Assembly (NCBI RefSeq): GCF_026914185.1
Contig: NC_070572.1
Coordinates: forward strand, 2,356,001-2,420,000
Direction of reading: 5' to 3'
Origin: Puccinia triticina
Lineage: Eukaryota; Basidiomycota; Pucciniomycetes; Pucciniales; Pucciniaceae
DNA length: 64,000 bases
The position numbers and the translations under genes were made by a program. The number at the start of each line of letters is the position of its first letter. Position 1 is the stretch's first letter. Of the stretch, positions 1 through 11,646 are shown in pieces. The notes below the pieces were generated by a model, which saw only the letters and a list, made by a program, of their open reading frames with translations, did no database searches and had not been told where the DNA came from.

Positions 1-822
1 GATCTCCCAACGCCAGCGCCGTGGCGCCGCGATTGTGCTTGGCATGCTTGCCGCTCCCAGGCCCTCTGTCGTTGCTGACCATCTCGATAAGCTTGTTGCG
101 GTTGGCCTCGGAGCTATGGGAAAGGTGTGTTTTTTATCGGGCATGCTTGTGTTGCATGTAGTGTTGATTGGGTGCGGTTTTTTTTTGTGTTTGTGTCTGT
201 AGGGCGATCTCATGCTTGCTAGAGATTCTTGTATTGCACTCAGTCGGCTGGGAGAGAGTGCCAAGAAAGTGAAAGGCGAGTCTCAAAGGAGGGCTTGATA
301 CAGGATCTGAAGAGAAGACTGAAGCACCCAGTGTTACAATAGGCTCCTTGATCGACCACAACATCCGCTTGCCCCTCAATAACCCCGTCTTCTGCAAGCT
401 CGTCAATATCATCCAGGCTCCTAATGGCTGAGAAGGCACTGAATATTCAATACTCTATATGGACTTGCCAACCATCCCAACTTGTTGTGCACCAAGATCC
501 TCCAGCGGATGGCCATCAACTGGGCCAACAGAAGGAATGATGGACATCAACCACCCATCTGATGTTCTCCCCCCCACAACAGATCCGCAGGCGGCGCCGG
601 GGGAGGAGGAGGACACCAGCAGAATGGGATCCGCTAGTCTGCTGGGCCCGTCGTCAATGTCGGCAAGTCAACAACAACATAAACATCGTGCTCTGCTCGT
701 CGGCCCCTTCAAGCTCAGCCAGCTCATCTTCCTTGCCGGCCATGTCGCCGTCAAACATCCAGTACACCTCGAGCTCATCAAGCACGAGTTCAAGAGACAC
801 AAGGCCGCCAACAACCAAGCCC
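1..822 (+). pseudogene. Condensin complex subunit 1 (Cnd1/YCS4-like), broken fragment
   Basis: Condensin subunit 1 is a HEAT-repeat protein of the chromosome-condensing complex. Reading from base 2, a first exon (to 124) gives ISQRQRRGAAIVLGMLA and LVAVGLGAMGK, then a 78-bp GT-AG intron (125-202), then GDLMLARDSCIALSRLGESA, all typical of the fungal Cnd1 middle region. A frameshift near 278 is needed to continue into GSLIDHNIRLPLNNPVFCKL. A TGA follows near 427, another frame change leads to GLANHPNLLCTKILQRMA, and after a further shift comes LIFLAGHVAVKHPVHLELIK, matching the conserved 'GHVA-K--VHLE' stretch. The 5' part lies outside the window. With at least two frameshifts and a stop it is not functional as read. 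The family call rests on remembered motifs; a protein search would confirm it. Confidence 0.7.
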
Positions 823-1168
823 TGAGGCCTGTCGTGCTAAGCTCACCCCAATCATCCCCGATCTTTGCCGCAAAGATCAAAGGTTGTTTTGTCCAATCTG
901 ACATCCCTATCATTTCTCTCACATTTCCCTGATTTCATTTGTGTTTTTTTATCTTTGTCATTTTTTCATCTATGTATCTCTTTTTTTGATGTTTTCACAA
1001 CGGTCATTTGGATTGCAATGCAGCGCGTGGTACCACATTCTGCTACATTACTACCCACGGATATAATCTGCTCCACCCCGGGCTAGCTAATCAAACCACG
1101 GGGAAAGCTGAGTGGCCCTTGTGGGCCCGTCCCGCGCGTGGGTATCACGGTGGTTCCTTGGGGAGTCC
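823..1168. other. Intergenic, no gene seen
   Basis: Pyrimidine-rich sequence after the condensin relic, then a GC-rich stretch (about 1076-1168) that forms the left flank of the MULE-like MITE. No credible coding sequence. Confidence 0.5.
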
Positions 1169-1776
1169 CAAGCTTAACTAAGCCTCTCTGAGGAGGCGTG
1201 AAACGTCTGCGAAGTAGAGGCTTAGGACTAAAGTCAGATTCTTGGCCTGAGGCTGACAAGGTTTTTTGAAGAAAATGAGCAATTTTGTATTTACATTTAT
1301 TTTATGATTAGCTCTACGCTTTTACTCCGAATCCCAGCTGACCATGTTGTAGCCCTTGATCTCAGCTATCTTGTACATATTTTTTCAAGTATTCTCACCA
1401 AAAATTGGCCGCTCAGCAGCCATTCTTTCCAGGGCTGTTTCTGAGCAATGTGATGGACCCATCGTGCCACTTGCTGGTCAAGATTGGACAGGTTCTCACG
1501 ATTTGGCCTCACCAGACCTCCCAAGGCAGTTTTTTTACATCACAATTACTTCCAAAGGATGAGGATACAACTTTGATGGGATACATGGTAACATGTACAA
1601 CAAGGAGCTGATTCTAATGGTACTGGAGGGTGTGAAGAAATCCGAGGGGTATGCGGTGATATGTGGATTAGAAGGATTTTTTGGCCATTTGGCTGGGCAG
1701 CCTCAGGCCAAATGTCGGGCATTAGGCACAAGTCCCTCCCGCAAGCGGGAGGGTGCTCGCGCAGGGAGGGAGTTCA
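1169..1776. mobile_element. MULE-like MITE, 9-bp TSD GGGGAGTCC
   Basis: The direct repeat GGGGAGTCC occurs at 1160-1168 and 1777-1785. The element starts CAAGCTTAACTAAGCCTCTC and ends in a degenerate GGGAGTTCA. It shares the AGCTTAACTAAGCC start, a subterminal 'CTCTGAGGAGG' hairpin and an 'ACAAGTCCCTCC' hairpin near the 3' end with elements at 14885, 26273 and 27239. A 9-bp TSD fits the Mutator superfamily; no transposase is encoded. Confidence 0.7.
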
Positions 1777-1785
1777 GGGGAGTCC

Positions 1786-2934
1786 ACGGTTGAAGGAGCA
1801 GTGATCCACCCGGGGCCGTGGGCTTGACCTTCACGTCGGGATCACAGGGAATCCACGGGGATTCCACGCGGAGCCGAAAGCTGCCGTGGAATCCACGGGT
1901 GATCCTCCCGGTGGTGACCCCGTGATTCCCTGGGTCCGACCTCGCGCGCGGCTACCACGTGGATGTTGTGACACATCACTTTTGCATTATATTTCACATG
2001 CTATTTTACTACAGATTATGTATTTATGGGTTTTGTTTTCTCCCCAACCCAACTATGTACATACATTCATCTATAAATAGTAGTCCTCCAGAAATATATT
2101 TCCCCTTGGGGGAGTTTTCATCTCATTCTCGCCATTTCCTGATATCCCAGCTCTTCAGTGGAGTCCTCGTGGACTCCGCGTGATTTCCCCGTGGATGGAC
2201 TCCCCGGGTGGAACCTCCCGGAAGCAGTGTTGCGCACCTGGCCTCCTCTAAATTCACCCCGCAGTGCAGGAACACGTCTCTTGCAGGCAACAAAAGTGGA
2301 CATGCAGTATGCACAAACCAGACGCAAGACAAACGCTGAGCCTCATCAATCAGCCCTGTTGAAAGCCCCTCGATATGGGGTGGCCACGTTGGCCTGGGTG
2401 CTTGGCTCTGACCATGGGTCCCATCTTTCGCCCCCTCGTCACCTTTCTTCATCGACTAAACCATCCTGAAGCGCTTATGTATATCCCGAGGTGGTTGGCT
2501 GTGACCTTGATCTAGTCGTGGCCCAGCTGGAGTAAGGTGGTGAGAGTCTTGTTCTTCTTCAGCAAGAGCAGGATGCCTAGGCTACAAAAAAAGCAGGGGA
2601 TGAGGGAAGAGTATGAAGAAAGAGGAGAAAAGATAAGGACTAGTAGTAATACAGGAAGGACGAGTGTAAACCTAAGAATACTGGAGGTCGAGAGCGACAA
2701 GGGATGGATGATGCATGCTGCTAGACTATGAACAACGTGTCGACACCACTGAATACTAACAGAGACTATGTATGTATGTGTCTACAAGGATGGAGATAAG
2801 AAAGAGATGTACATGCCTGCCATTTGTTTTCCATGTACACGCATAAACATATAATGTGGGGAGAAGAATCCGACACGACTGTTGACATTCACAAACCGAG
2901 TCCGACGAGTGGGATCTTTGGGAAGTGGTGAGGC
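1786..2934. repeat. Non-coding region with GC-rich inverted motifs
   Basis: From 1786 to about 1970 and again at 2150-2235 the sequence carries repeated, partly inverted motifs built on 'GGAATCCACGGG' and 'CCCGTGGATGGACTCC'. The AT-rich block between holds nothing recognisable. From 2240 to 2934 there are only short overlapping reading frames on both strands. This is the 3' flank of the acyl-CoA dehydrogenase gene. Confidence 0.45.
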
Positions 2935-5342
2935 TTAGAGTACCGCTGAGGGCATTTTGCGCATGGCCTATTGTTAGACGTGCGAGAAGGAGCAAGAGAG
3001 ATTCATGATGAAGCGCGACAGTCAGGTCAATGATCATCCACGAAGGACGAAGGGACACGGAAAGAGAAGGAAAGGGAATGGCTAAGCGTACCTGACGGAC
3101 ACCCAGATCGAATAAGACCTCTGCTCGACACAAAAAAACAAACAAAAAAGAGCATCAGACAAATAGGCAGGACGTTCGCAGTGCCCCAAAGGAGTCGTAT
3201 TTAATGAAGAGAACGGAGAGGATGATGAGGGCAGAGAGCTTGAAACGGACCTTCGGAGCCACCAAGGACGGCGTCGAACTTGTAGCTGCGCTGGAACATC
3301 TCGACGAACCGGCCCATGCCGGTCGCGCTGATCCCACGCCCGCCGAAGATCCTTCGATCAAGAAAGAAAAATGCAACGGAGAGAGTTCAGCGATTCGAGT
3401 GCTTGGGGAAGACGACAGCAGCGATGGGTGGACGGAGGCTTACTGGACCGCTTCGTCGGCTACCTCGTGCGCGACTCGAGTCGAGAAGGCTTTCAAGAGG
3501 CCGATCTGGCCCGCTAGTAAATCGGCCTGTTGGGCATACGACATCTACCCAATAGGAACATCACAGCCGTCACAGCGAATCAAAATCATCATTTTCCTCA
3601 TCACAACGGAGCAATCTCTCTTCCACTTACTCGGTTCATCTGGAACGTCACGTTCTCCAGCCACGACTGAGTGGCCTCGCACTTGGCAAACATCTGCGCG
3701 AGTTTGTTCCTTCACAGTCCGGAAGAACGCCGATGTCAACAAGAAAAAACGATCTCTGCGTCTTTGAAAGAGATGGAGACGGGGAACCTACCTGATAACC
3801 GGTTGAGAAATCAACGGTTTTCCGAAGACGACACGCTGATGAGTCCACTGCAGAAAAAAAAGCAAGACAAGTCAGGACGAGTGTGGCGGAGAGTTCGGGA
3901 GGATGATGAAAGAGGGTATTACTTTGAAGCACTCTTCGGTGATGAATCGGGAGGCGCGGATGACACCACAACACATGATCCATCGCTCGTGCTACAAAGA
4001 ATGGGGTCCAAAACAATCAGGCTGGGAAGGCATTAGAAGCAATTGATTTGAGTATTACTGACGTTGAAGTTGGACAGGATGACTTGGAGACCCTTGTTCT
4101 CTTTCCCGAGCAGATTAGCCACAGGCACCTTGACGTTATCGAAGGTGATGTAGGCAGTCCCCGCGGCGGGCGAGTAGCTAGTTTTGATCGGCTTAGTCTC
4201 GACGCCCTCGCCTCGTTCGATCAACAGGACGCTGAGCCCTTTGTCGGTGCGGACGCCGGTGGAGAAGTAATCAGCAAAGGTACCATTGGTGATCCATTTC
4301 TTGGTCCCGTTGACGATGTAATGCTGGCCATCCGCCGTCTTGGTTGCCGTGCATCGCAAGCCGGCTACATCTGAGCCCGCAAAAGCTTCGCTGATCGCCA
4401 AAGCGATGTACTTTTTGCCCGACAATACCTCCGGGATCACTTTCTTCTTCAGCTCCGCCGAGCCGAAGTTCAGCACCGGCGGTAACCCGATCACCATCCC
4501 GCCCAACAGCCCATCTGAGAATCCTCGGGCTCCGCAGCGGCCTAGTTCTTGCGTGATGATGAGCTCGTGCTGGGCAGGTTCGAAAGACACGTTAGTATGC
4601 ACGTTTCTAGCAGTCGCTCAGATATGAGTTGTCGTGAGCGTGGGATAAATGGCTCACAAAGTAGTCGAAATCTTCGCCTTTGACGCCGGCAGGCAGAGTG
4701 AGCCCATGGAGATGTTTGCCGGGCCCGAGTCGCATAGCATTGATGTGTTCCTTGGCCATGAGGTCGACCAATTCCTGGCTGACGCGCTTGCCGTTGAGCT
4801 CGTGCTCCCTGGCCTCGGGGGTGATATGTTTATCGAAGATGAGACGCATGGCCTTCTGGAATTCGCGGTGGCCGTCGGAGTAGTAGGGGGACGAGTATCC
4901 TTTCGACAGCCAGGACGGTTCGGCGTGGGGGACGAGCGATAGTTCGCCATCCTTGGGAAGGATGACTTGAGACTTTTCGCCCTCGATTCGTCCGATCACG
5001 TAGCTGTCGCGGGGAGGGTGGGGCAAGATCAGGACTGGTCTTGAGGGAAGAATGGAGTGAGGTCACTGACCGGCCGTATTTCTTCAAGACCTCGGAGCGA
5101 TGCAAGCCGAAGAAGGCTTTGGTGGCATCCTTGCCGGCAACGTTCTTGTCGACGAGGACAGAGGCCCCGCCGGGATGCAAGTCGACGAACTTGGAGAGAT
5201 CGTAGACGGCGGTGTCGATGATGCACCACAGGTCGCCCTCCTTGTCGTGCTTGGCGACCTCCTCCCTGCTGAATGGTTTGAGCTGTTTGCCACTGGGGAT
5301 GGTGTCGAAGACCGTCGAGAATGGCTTTGCTTGGGATCCCAT
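2935..5342 (-). CDS. Cytochrome b5 / acyl-CoA dehydrogenase fusion protein
   Basis: Predicted flavoenzyme that oxidises acyl-CoA thioesters, with an N-terminal heme domain that could carry electrons; substrate unknown. Ten exons (minus strand): 5342-5071, 5003-4658, 4569-4063, 3991-3923, 3847-3792, 3709-3631, 3526-3444, 3351-3251, 3120-3092, 2967-2935. All introns are GT-AG and phases agree, giving 524 residues, close to the usual length of this fusion. The cytochrome b5 domain (about residues 20-92) has the HPGG heme motif (His56) and a second axial His81. The dehydrogenase part holds LGKENKGLQVI, FGKPLISQPVIR, GGRGISATGMGRFVE and VLGGSEEVLFDLGVRQ. The usual C-terminal catalytic Glu position reads Leu; Glu377 in HERW sits where isovaleryl/long-chain type enzymes carry their base (inference). 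The C-terminus is MRKMPSAVL, not a clear peroxisomal signal. The start is the first ATG in frame with the b5 domain. Intact as read. Confidence 0.9.
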
Positions 5343-5639
5343 CCTGGCTGTTGGTGGTAGTTGTTGGGGTTTTTGGAGGAAGCAGTGGCACTGGGGAGTA
5401 AATAAATAAGTACTGCGGGGGAAGTCAAAGTGGCTGACCAATGATACCCAGGCTGAAACCTCCAGTGACGTCATCCGCCCAGAAAATGAAAATGCTGTCC
5501 ACGATTATGTAATCATCATCTGACCGGAGCACTCGAAAAACAGCCCGGGCCCCGTGGGAGTCTCTCCCATAACTTCGTGCTCATAAAACACCTTAAAACT
5601 CAAACAAGAGTAATGGGATGGCATCACAGACAGCTCGCC
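5343..5639. other. Upstream region of the acyl-CoA dehydrogenase gene
   Basis: About 300 bp before the start codon. It would carry the promoter, but no distinct regulatory motif can be defended. Confidence 0.3.
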
Positions 5640-5975
5640 TCCGCCGCTCCTTCGCTCCCTGCTTGCACAGGGAAGCTTGCTCCGGCCGAGCGGCCGCGTC
5701 GGAAAGCGTGTTGACGACGCCCTTTTGGCTCGGCGGTGGTCCGCCACCTCGGTCCGGTCGGGGTACAGCTCCGTGCTCGAGGGCATCCCGTTCATCATCG
5801 GCTTCTGCTCCAACGCCGACGACCTCTTCCTCCTGGACGCCGCCTGCTCCTCCTCCTTACTCTTGGCCACTAGTCCGTATGCGTCAACGAGAAGGCGTCA
5901 TTCCCGATCAATCACGACGGAAACGTGGATGGCCAATCCAGTGCTGAAAAGGGTTTCTCGTGGCTGCTATGATTA
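5640..5975 (+). other. GC-rich exon-like fragment, unknown product
   Basis: A GC-rich block in an AT-rich neighbourhood. The plus-strand frame from about 5677 reads GKRVDDALLARRWSA, then YSSVLEGIPFIIGFCSNADD and LFLLDAACSSSLLLATS, whose composition looks protein-like and includes a hydrophobic stretch. I do not recognise a family. No convincing start or splice sites could be assigned. It may be an exon of a decayed gene divergent from the acyl-CoA dehydrogenase, or chance. Confidence 0.3.
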
Positions 5976-7295
5976 AACCAAACTGAGCAAAAGGTTGGCT
6001 GAGGAACGCAAGTGCTCAGGGTCCTTGTTGCCCAGAGCCATCCACCTCAACACCTGAGGCCATACATACATGCCCGTGTCGACCAGCCCTTGTTGACGGG
6101 GAGGAATCCCTCCCAGTCAACAAGAATATGTGCCCATGGGTCAACAAGGCCATACATAGGTGCCCAGGCGGGGTCAACAAGGCCATACATATTGTTGAAG
6201 CTGCGACAAAAGGGCGAGGATGTGAGAAAAAGGCCTTGAGGAAAAAAGCTCAGAGGTGGGGAACAAGGACAAGGAAGCCCTCAAAGAGGGCTAAAGCTGC
6301 TAGCTTGTGAGGAGGAAAAAAGGCTCCTCACTACAAGAGACTCAAAGGGTCTCAGGGAAAAGGCCCAGAAGACTGATGATGAATTTCTATCTACACAGAG
6401 AATACTTAAGCTATTACATCTGGGGGGACAAGATGTAGGACAGAAGGTGACAAATTGCATATTCATTCTGGAGAGATAGAAAAGAGCAACAGGGAGTGAA
6501 AGGAGTGACAGAGAAGGAAGGGAAGAACAGAGACTGGGAGATGATGAATTTCCAACACATATACTTGACAAATGGATTGAAATCATGGAAGCTAAACCAG
6601 TCCTCAAAGATGTGCAGAATTTTGTTAGCACAAACCTCTTCCCTCTGGCACTATGAATCACGCCTCTGGCACTTGAGGAAGTTGTTGGTGGTCAAGGAAG
6701 TCTTCAGAGGCCCAAGGAAGCTGTTAGTTTTCAAAGAAGCTATTGGCAGGGCAAGGGGAGTTGTTGGGAGGTTGGGAGGTTGGGAAGTTGGGTTGGTTGA
6801 TCAACAACAAAAAAGGATTGGGGGGCATTGCTTGGTGGTTCTTCCAAGACCAAGCAAGAGAAAAATTGGTAGTAAAAATTGGAGGAGAGCAAGAGTGAAC
6901 TTGGATAGAGGTCTGTAAGGGCAAGGTGGGAAACAGCCTTCATCAAGTGTGAGGGGCAGATAGGTACTGCAGCTTGCAGGGCAGAGGGGCTGGACAGGAC
7001 AGATCAAGGATGAGGGAGACAAACATGAGCTGGCCAAACTCAATGGGCCAGGTGAGTGGGCTTGTTTGGTGGGAGGGACCTACCTGCTTTTCATTTGCAG
7101 TTGGGTAGAACAGAGGAGGGTCAAACTTAGTTCCTTTGAATTTAAAAGGAACTTTGGACAGGCAGTTGGAAAAGTGAGGGCGGCAAAGGCCCAGCAGTGG
7201 GGTTGACAAGGGGCAGAGGAGGCAAGGCCAGTCAGGGCTTTGGTAATCATTCAGTTTAAATGACCATTGGGAGTAGAGGCAGGTCACTGTAGCCT
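5976..7295. other. Degenerate repeats, no gene recognised
   Basis: 6010-6200 repeats 'GTCAACAAGGCCATACAT' and includes 'GGAATCCCTCCCAGTCAAC', a motif also seen in the 56-57 kb palindrome. 6660-6800 is a purine-rich imperfect tandem repeat around 'AGGAAGCTGTT'. Many short overlapping reading frames occur here but none has domain-like content. Confidence 0.4.
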
Positions 7296-7689
7296 CAGGG
7301 TGTAAAAAGGTTGGGTTTGGGTTGAAAAACATTGCCTGAACCCAACCCAACATTTAGCGTGGGTTGGGTTGGGTCAGGGCAGATTTTAAAATATGCTGCT
7401 CAAACCCAAACGAATGTCATACTTTTTTGGGTTCGGTCGGTTTGGGTCTTGGGTTGACCCAACCTATTAGGCGCCAAAAACCTCCAACATGACTGTTGGA
7501 GGCGCCATAATTGGGCTGTAGGCTAACCCAATTAGGACATAGGCTGCCTAAACCCAACCCAACAATTTCACAAGCCGGGTTGGGTTGGGTTTGGGTCATG
7601 CCATTTTCTTTAAGAACATGCCCAAACCTGACCCAAAACCCAACACGTCTTGGGTCGGCTTTGGGTTGGCCCAACCCATTTACACCCTG
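7296..7689. mobile_element. hAT-type MITE with TTGGGT-rich interior
   Basis: The left end CAGGGTGTAAAAAGGTTGGG is mirrored by CCCAACCCATTTACACCCTG at the right end. CAGGG-type termini are typical of hAT elements. Flanks ACTGTAGC and ACTTTAGC (7 of 8 matching, left copy offset by 2 bp) are a possible target duplication. The interior is built from TTGGGT/ACCCAA runs in both orientations around a small palindrome at 7470-7510. Confidence 0.65.
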
Positions 7690-8168
7690 ACTTTAGCTAG
7701 ACAAATTAGCAAGACCTTTGCTGTTGGAAAGTGCAGAGAAGGAGTGGTTGAAGGAGGTGTTGGAGGCTGGGAAGTTGGATAGGATGGTCCTGTGTACACC
7801 GTCCACCTAGCACTGAATGAGCCCAAGCGGCTGGCAGAGGGACTGGTAGGTTCCTGTGTTGATATTCAAAAGACCAAGGGAAATACCAATTTTGTCCAAG
7901 AATAGGACTGCAGATGTGACAAATGAAGTGCAGGGAGGTACCAGGACTGCAGGATCATTTTTGGGCAGGAAGGAAAGGGAAGACTTGTCCAAATTCAATG
8001 CTGAGAAAAAAAACAGCCACAACCAACATAAATTTGACCAGTTGATTATGGTTGGGGTTTGTGGGAAAGAAAAAAGTGTAAGAACTCTGTTTGATTCATT
8101 CACAAATCACTGATTTTTGTCAAAGGGACACAAGGGAAATGCTCAAGAGCCTATGAGTACTGCTAGTT
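7690..8168. other. Unassigned spacer
   Basis: No coding or repeat structure recognised between the TTGGGT MITE and the hAT nest. Confidence 0.35.
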
Positions 8169-8284
8169 TAGAGATGGCCAGGGGTACCCGGCACCTGTTG
8201 GTGGGTACCTGTGGCTTGTGGGGGTGCAGGTGTTCAGTTTTGCTAGAAAAAGGGCGGGTACCCAGGTTGGGGACCCGCCTGTCC

Positions 8285-8640
8285 GACTAGGAGAATTGAG
8301 GGGATGAAGCCTCTCAATGGCCAGAACAGTTGTGGTCATGGATAAAACACACCTCTCAATGACTGGAACAGTCCTGGTCATTGAGAAAACACACCTCTCA
8401 ATGACTGAAATGGTCCTGGTCATTGAGAGGAGTAAAAAAACCTCTTGATTACCAGAACAAACCCAGTCATCATGAGGAGAAACACAACTGGTCATTGGGG
8501 GGATTAAGTAATCCTCTTGATAATCATTGAGAGGAGTGTTTACTCTTTACGGCCTGGGGGGAGTAAACACTCCCCTCAATGACCAGAGCCCTGTGATCAA
8601 GAGTTTTCCTCCTCTCAATGGCTGGGTCTGTTGCGTTGTG
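8285..8640. repeat. Hairpin minisatellite (CTCTCAATGACTGG type)
   Basis: About ten degenerate units in alternating orientation, for example CACCTCTCAATGACTGGAAC followed by CCTGGTCATTGAGA. Adjacent units are inverted copies of each other, so each pair can fold into a hairpin. Confidence 0.75.
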
Positions 8641-9576
8641 GTGATCCATTCCAAACCATAAGCCGTATTTTATTATCATTTCTTTACATATGAACATCTA
8701 CAGAATACATATTACACATCAAACCTTGACAAATCTCACATAATTATTACAGAATCAAATTCTACACCTCATTTTACCTGTAGTCACTCACTTACACTAC
8801 ACTCAAATTATCAATGGTTAAATAGTTATAAGCAATGTTAGATCCTCTCATGGTAGATTACAGTACACATTAAAGTTACATATGGGAGACCATTAGTACA
8901 TATATTTAAATAAAAATTAATCCATAGCTACATAATATATATACATAATATACATTCAGACCTTATTCCTCTTTCAGCATATACATAGCCCATTCTACAA
9001 CTTAAGTACTTTTCACATTACATCATTGGATCTGTGCTTTCCTCTTTTCAGTATTGCTCATCATCACAACCTGTTATCATGTTCACACCTCAACCTCAGA
9101 TTGTAATTTCACCTTCTCATAGCCAGAACACTTGTCATCTGTGCTCAACACTTATATAAGGACTACAGTTACTCCCCTTGTATTTTCCCTCATGCACTTA
9201 TATATATGTACTAAATGCACTTATATAGCACTTATGCTGGTATTTACCTGTTAAAGAGATCATTAACTCATCAACCATACTTCAGATAAACTCCAGAGAA
9301 ACTATACTTCAGATTAACCCCTCTCTTGCTTGGTCCTCCTTGACTCAAGAGTTGTATACATACCCTCTCAACCCCAATACTCTCCCTCTCACCTCATAGG
9401 TACTAGTCAGTAGTAGAAATTAGGCACACCTATTTATTATTTTTCTTAGTGTTTCTCTCATCCCCATAAGCATTAGTCAGGAAGGCAGCTCTCATATCAG
9501 CATCCTTGGCATACCTTACATTAGTACTAGTGTAGTTATCCATTTCCCTTCCAAGTTCTATTCTGCCCTTTGAGTA
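8641..9576. other. AT-rich interior of the outer hAT element
   Basis: Strongly AT-rich sequence without reading frames of note. It belongs to the 8169-13938 element if its ends are correctly paired. Confidence 0.4.
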
Positions 9577-9837
9577 GTTCCACATAAAGATGGTATTGCG
9601 GTACCCATTTGGAGGTACCCGGCACCAGTTGGGGGTACCTCCTGGCTTGTGAAGGTACCCGCCGGCTGGTGCCCGGTGCGGTACCTGGTGCCTGCTTTTG
9701 GGCAAAATTTGACCCGGTACCTGGGTACCTCTCCGGGTACCTCTCACTTAATTAAAAAAAAGGACACACCTCCTTGAAAAAAAGTAATAAGGAGGTGAAA
9801 CTACAAATTGAAAGAGTACATAAGCCAAAAAGTTAAA

Positions 9838-10092
9838 GGTCTGCGACTCAATGAATTAGGTTTAATCTTCCAAGTGTGTAAACTATTGGGTCCTGCGGCT
9901 CAATGGATTACGATTAGGTCCCGCGACTCAATGAGATTAGGTCCCGCGAATCAATGAGTTAAGACTAGGTCCTGCGACTCATTGAGATTAGCTCCTGCGA
10001 CTCAATGAATTACGATTAGGTCCCGCGACTCAATGAGATTAGGTCCCGCGACTCAATGAATTACAATTGGGTCCCACGACTCAATGAGAGTT
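9838..10092. repeat. Tandem repeat, 'CCCGCGACTCAATGA' units
   Basis: Roughly eight alternating units of 'TCCCGCGACTCAATGAGATT' and the longer 'ACTCAATGAATTACGATTAGG' form, within the 9585-11480 element. Confidence 0.8.
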
Positions 10093-10162
10093 ATGGCGCG
10101 CATGCGCAGTTGTGACGTGGAATTGCTACCAAGCGCTCCAACCACTTGTACATGTGTAATTA

Positions 10163-10967
10163 TGTTAGCAAACTTGTTTGAGATATTGCAACTAGAATCG
10201 CTGAATCACAAGTGCTCATCCTAGTAGGAAGCGCTCATCTTAGTAATTCATGTCAAAACAATGAGCCCCCGTCAGAGAAGAGCTCATCTTTGTGACTGAA
10301 GGTATGACAGGAAGATGAGCTCCCGTAAAAGTCACAGACTAGCCCTAGAGACTTAGACCTCTGCGGTAAAAAAAGGACTCAGACCATAGGGTATAAAAAG
10401 CACAAACTCTTTCCGCTGAGAAAAAGAAAAGCATCTTCATCCACCCCGACTCCTGACACTGTACTATCTGTTCCTCAAACTCTTACCTTGCCAAACCTAT
10501 ACCGTATTAGAAGCCAGTATCAGATTGAAGTTCTAACCTTCACAACATTTCCTAGTGCGCGCCCTTTTGACACGTTTCTTTTCATTACTCTAAGGAATAG
10601 GACTCGGGTATTACAAGTGAGTTCCCCTTTCCTTAATTATCTTCAGGAATCTTCCCAGATTCCAGAAGGGGTTATCCCAGCGAGCCACACCTGTAACTCA
10701 GGCCCCCACTGCTTCAGGCAATCCAAAACACCCCTGCCCTGCAGGCCCTGAAATTCTTATAAACGGAGGGCACTTAAATACCCTTGACTTTTTACCAAGT
10801 CAAGCCCCTCTGTAATAAAAATATATAAAAATTATTTTCTAAAAAGCTTCTACCGGTGATTAGTATCTACCAATCACCGTACCCTTTTTTACCTGCCCAT
10901 CCTCATAAATACTCTTTGCAGCCGGAATAGCTAGAAGACTGTATTCTTGGTATTGCCGCCGCTAACA
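10163..10967 (+). mobile_element. Possible solo LTR
   Basis: Bounded by TGTTAGC and GCTAACA, a perfect 7-bp inverted terminus of the LTR type. A TATAAAAAG box lies at about 10390 and AATAAAA at about 10756. No 5-bp target duplication could be found (flanks AATTA and GGTGT), so the assignment is weak. Confidence 0.3.
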
Positions 10968-11116
10968 GGTGTTGTGTGGGCAAACAGATTACATCAAGAT
11001 CAATTCATTTTCCTTTTTTTTGGTGGCAGGTCCCTCTGAAAGTACCACTGGTACCCGCCTGCTGGGGCCTGGTGCGGTACCTGGTGCGGACATTTGGCTA
11101 AAATTTGGCCTGGTAC

Positions 11117-11394
11117 CAACGGTGAAACTGATACAATATATGTATTTGTATCTGTATTGGCAATACATAGTTTTGGAAAAGTGTGTATTGTATCTGATAT
11201 CAGATACATCACAAATACATGTATTTCAATACAATACAGCATGTATTTCCCCTGATACATTCTGTATTGTATTGTATTGGGCACCCAAATACACAGTTTT
11301 GGAAAACCATGTATTGTATCTGGTAACCAATACATCTATTTCAATACAATACACACACAATAATGATACTTGTAAAGTATCAGTTTCACCGTTG
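11117..11394. mobile_element. Small palindromic MITE, TIR CAACGGTGAAACTGATAC
   Basis: CAACGGTGAAACTGATAC at 11117 is mirrored by GTATCAGTTTCACCGTTG ending at 11394. Flanks read CTGGTAC(C) on both sides (11110-11116 and 11395-11402). The interior repeats ACAATAC/GTATTG palindromes. It interrupts the GGTACC-rich end of the 9585-11480 element, whose uninterrupted counterpart is seen at 60880-61010. Confidence 0.7.
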
Positions 11395-11646
11395 CTGGTA
11401 CCCAGGTGTCAACCTATCAGTTTCACCGTTGCTGGTACCCGGGTGTCAACCGGTACCCGGGTCCCACGGGGCCATCTTTAGTTCCACACCGTCCATTGAG
11501 GGGATTAATTGCTCCTCATAATGACTGGATCAAACCATTCAATATCATTCCTCTTGTTCAACAGCTTGCTCTGTTCATTGAGGGAGTGTTTCTCCTCTTG
11601 CTGACTGGAGCAGACCCTTGATGACTGGGTCTGCTCCAGTCATCAA

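Larger units (their letters stand above)
9585..11480. mobile_element. hAT-like element, TSD GTTCCACA
   Basis: The octamer GTTCCACA flanks both sides (9577-9584 and 11481-11488). The left end is TAAAGATGGTATTGCGGTAC and the right end GGGGCCATCTTTA, giving terminal inverted repeat TAAAGATGG. GGTACC-rich subterminal blocks are at 9599-9745 and 11030-11117. No transposase is present. It contains a tandem repeat, a possible solo LTR and a smaller MITE. Confidence 0.8.

Noticed and set aside
2118..2469. Overlapping frames of about 100 codons on both strands
   Set aside because: No domain content, and they overlap GC-rich inverted repeats.
7296..7689. Interstitial telomere
   Set aside because: Motifs occur in both orientations within transposon TIRs and are not a continuous telomeric run.
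10163..10967. Confident solo LTR
   Set aside because: Good TGT...ACA ends, TATA and AATAAA, but no target duplication; kept only as a weak feature.
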